Shown piece by piece: positions 47,582 to 48,346 of a stretch of 48,346 nt of DNA. The notes beneath the pieces were generated by a model, which made no database searches, had not been told where the DNA came from, and was given only the letters and a program-made list of their open reading frames with translations. The first letter of the stretch is position 1; each line of letters starts with the position of its first letter. Made by a program: the position numbers and the translations under genes. Location of the stretch: the IMG/VR virus record IMGVR_UViG_3300032333_000120, positions 1 to 48,346 of that record; one strand, given 5' to 3'. This DNA comes from a virus.

Positions 47582-48346
47582 TCCTCACAGCGATAAACTG
47601 GCCTTCCATAAGGATAAGCCAGACATCCAACTTCTTCTGGAGGAGTATGAACGCTCCGCCTACATGGGCACCATGGTGTCTAAGATGAACTACGCCGACG
47701 ACATCAGGCTTGCCCGTTGGGCTGGCCAGACTGAAGACGGCAAAAAGCATTCTTGGGCTAGGCCAGAGGGCGACCCAGCATTCCCGTTCGAAGGAGCGTC
47801 GGATGTCCGTGTAAGGCTCGTTGACAGGCTTATCAACGACCAGAAGGCACTCCTTCTAACCTCCTTCAAGGGTTGCACGCTTAAGGTCGGAGGAACCGAA
47901 ATCAATGACACCATGGCGGCGGCGTCGGCCACCAACCTGATGCGTTGGCTGGTAGAAACCAAGATTAAGAACGAACTGCACAGGGAGGCGGAACTCGCCG
48001 CAGATTACGCCCTGACCTATGGTTGGTCCGTAGTTCAGGTTACTTGGGAGCAACAGATGTCCGTCAGGATTCAGAGCATGACCATGGACGAACTACAACA
48101 GATGGCACAGCAGGAGATTCAGGAAGGAAACCCAGACGGCCAGTTCGGAAAACTGATTAATGCCATCATGGACCCAGCCAAGGAGGAGTACGCCATCCAT
48201 CTTGTCCGAGACCTTCTCAGGGATATGAAGGTCAAGGACATCAAGAAGTTCGTCAGGGGCATGAGGGAGAAAGGTCAGGGCGACATGCCAGAGCAGTATG
48301 TGTCCAAGAACCTTCCGTGCGTCGAGGCACTCAAGCCATTCGACGA
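47562..48346 (+). CDS. portal protein, N-terminal part (continues at position 2)
   Basis: The ATG at 47562 opens a frame that runs off the window end and continues in frame at position 2. The full protein is 743 residues, of which 221 lie before the Met at 48225. The portal is the dodecameric ring at one capsid vertex through which DNA is packaged and ejected. The call rests on the position directly after the large terminase and before scaffold and capsid genes, the length (usual for podovirus-type portals), and a mostly helical body with a Gln/Glu-rich C-terminus. The start lies 20 bases inside the upstream HTH gene, suggesting translational coupling. No Shine-Dalgarno sequence is seen. Confidence 0.85.
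   Translation, partial: MKFKSPNPHSDKLAFHKDKPDIQLLLEEYERSAYMGTMVSKMNYADDIRLARWAGQTEDGKKHSWARPEGDPAFPFEGASDVRVRLVDRLINDQKALLLTSFKGCTLKVGGTEINDTMAAASATNLMRWLVETKIKNELHREAELAADYALTYGWSVVQVTWEQQMSVRIQSMTMDELQQMAQQEIQEGNPDGQFGKLINAIMDPAKEEYAIHLVRDLLRDMKVKDIKKFVRGMREKGQGDMPEQYVSKNLPCVEALKPFD
48224..48346. repeat. terminal duplication, right copy (circular overlap)
   Basis: Exact copy of bases 1-123. Removing one copy gives a closed molecule of about 48,223 bp. Confidence 0.95.

Noticed and set aside
1-48346. CRISPR array, insertion sequence, integrase or attachment site
   Set aside because: No regularly spaced repeats, transposase or recombinase motifs seen on either strand.

Overview
The window is a complete tailed-phage genome assembled as a circle. 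The last 123 bases (48224-48346) repeat the first 123 exactly. Joining them gives a closed molecule of about 48,223 bp and restores a portal gene that the arbitrary cut splits in two. There is no integrase, transposase, rRNA or cellular housekeeping gene. The gene order (terminase, portal, scaffold, capsid, connector, nozzle-like protein, internal proteins) and the lack of a tape measure, tail tube or sheath suggest a short-tailed, podovirus-like phage. The host cannot be read directly. Almost no gene has a Shine-Dalgarno sequence, which points to a lineage that starts translation without one (Bacteroidota and several others do). This is inference only.

Layout: (1) 43151-47581 then 47562 across the junction to 1570, + strand: RusA resolvase, a run of small basic proteins, large terminase, a MerR/excisionase-type HTH and the portal. 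(2) 1570-14378, +: a small helical protein, scaffold, major capsid protein, connector, Tyr/Gly-repeat and collagen-like fibre proteins, a nozzle-like protein and six probable internal virion proteins, nearly all joined by stop/start overlaps. (3) 14375-31861, +: one 5,828-residue polyvalent protein taking up about 36% of the genome. (4) 31858-32973, +: lysis cassette of a holin, a 34-residue membrane peptide and a one-piece spanin candidate. (5) 40540 down to 33017, - strand: a long replication/recombination operon (DUF932 protein, RecE-like nuclease, winged-helix initiator, DnaC-like loader, Erf annealing protein), two ribbon-helix-helix proteins, tiny membrane peptides and three tRNAs, closed by a strong intrinsic terminator. 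(6) 40836-43116: a mixed segment with a hypothetical gene, a lytic transglycosylase endolysin, a PD-(D/E)XK-like protein and an HTH protein that may be the small terminase.

How it fits together: no DNA or RNA polymerase is visible, so the phage probably recruits the host replisome through its initiator and DnaC-like loader, and repairs or concatemerises DNA with RecE-like + Erf + RusA. The tRNAs (Arg-CCU, Pro-UGG, Pro-GGG) match a genome rich in AGG and CCA codons, while the capsid gene avoids AGG.

The most unusual element is the giant protein. It has two separate HExxH metallopeptidase-type motifs, modules typical of large polyvalent proteins, a C-terminal pair of helix-turn-helix motifs, and five widely spaced copies of the hexapeptide N-M-M-[IV]-G-x, which look like processing sites of a virion polyprotein. 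A second system-level signal is a shared A/C-rich leader (core ACAACC or close variants) in front of many starts, in places paired with GCCC/GGGC hairpins.
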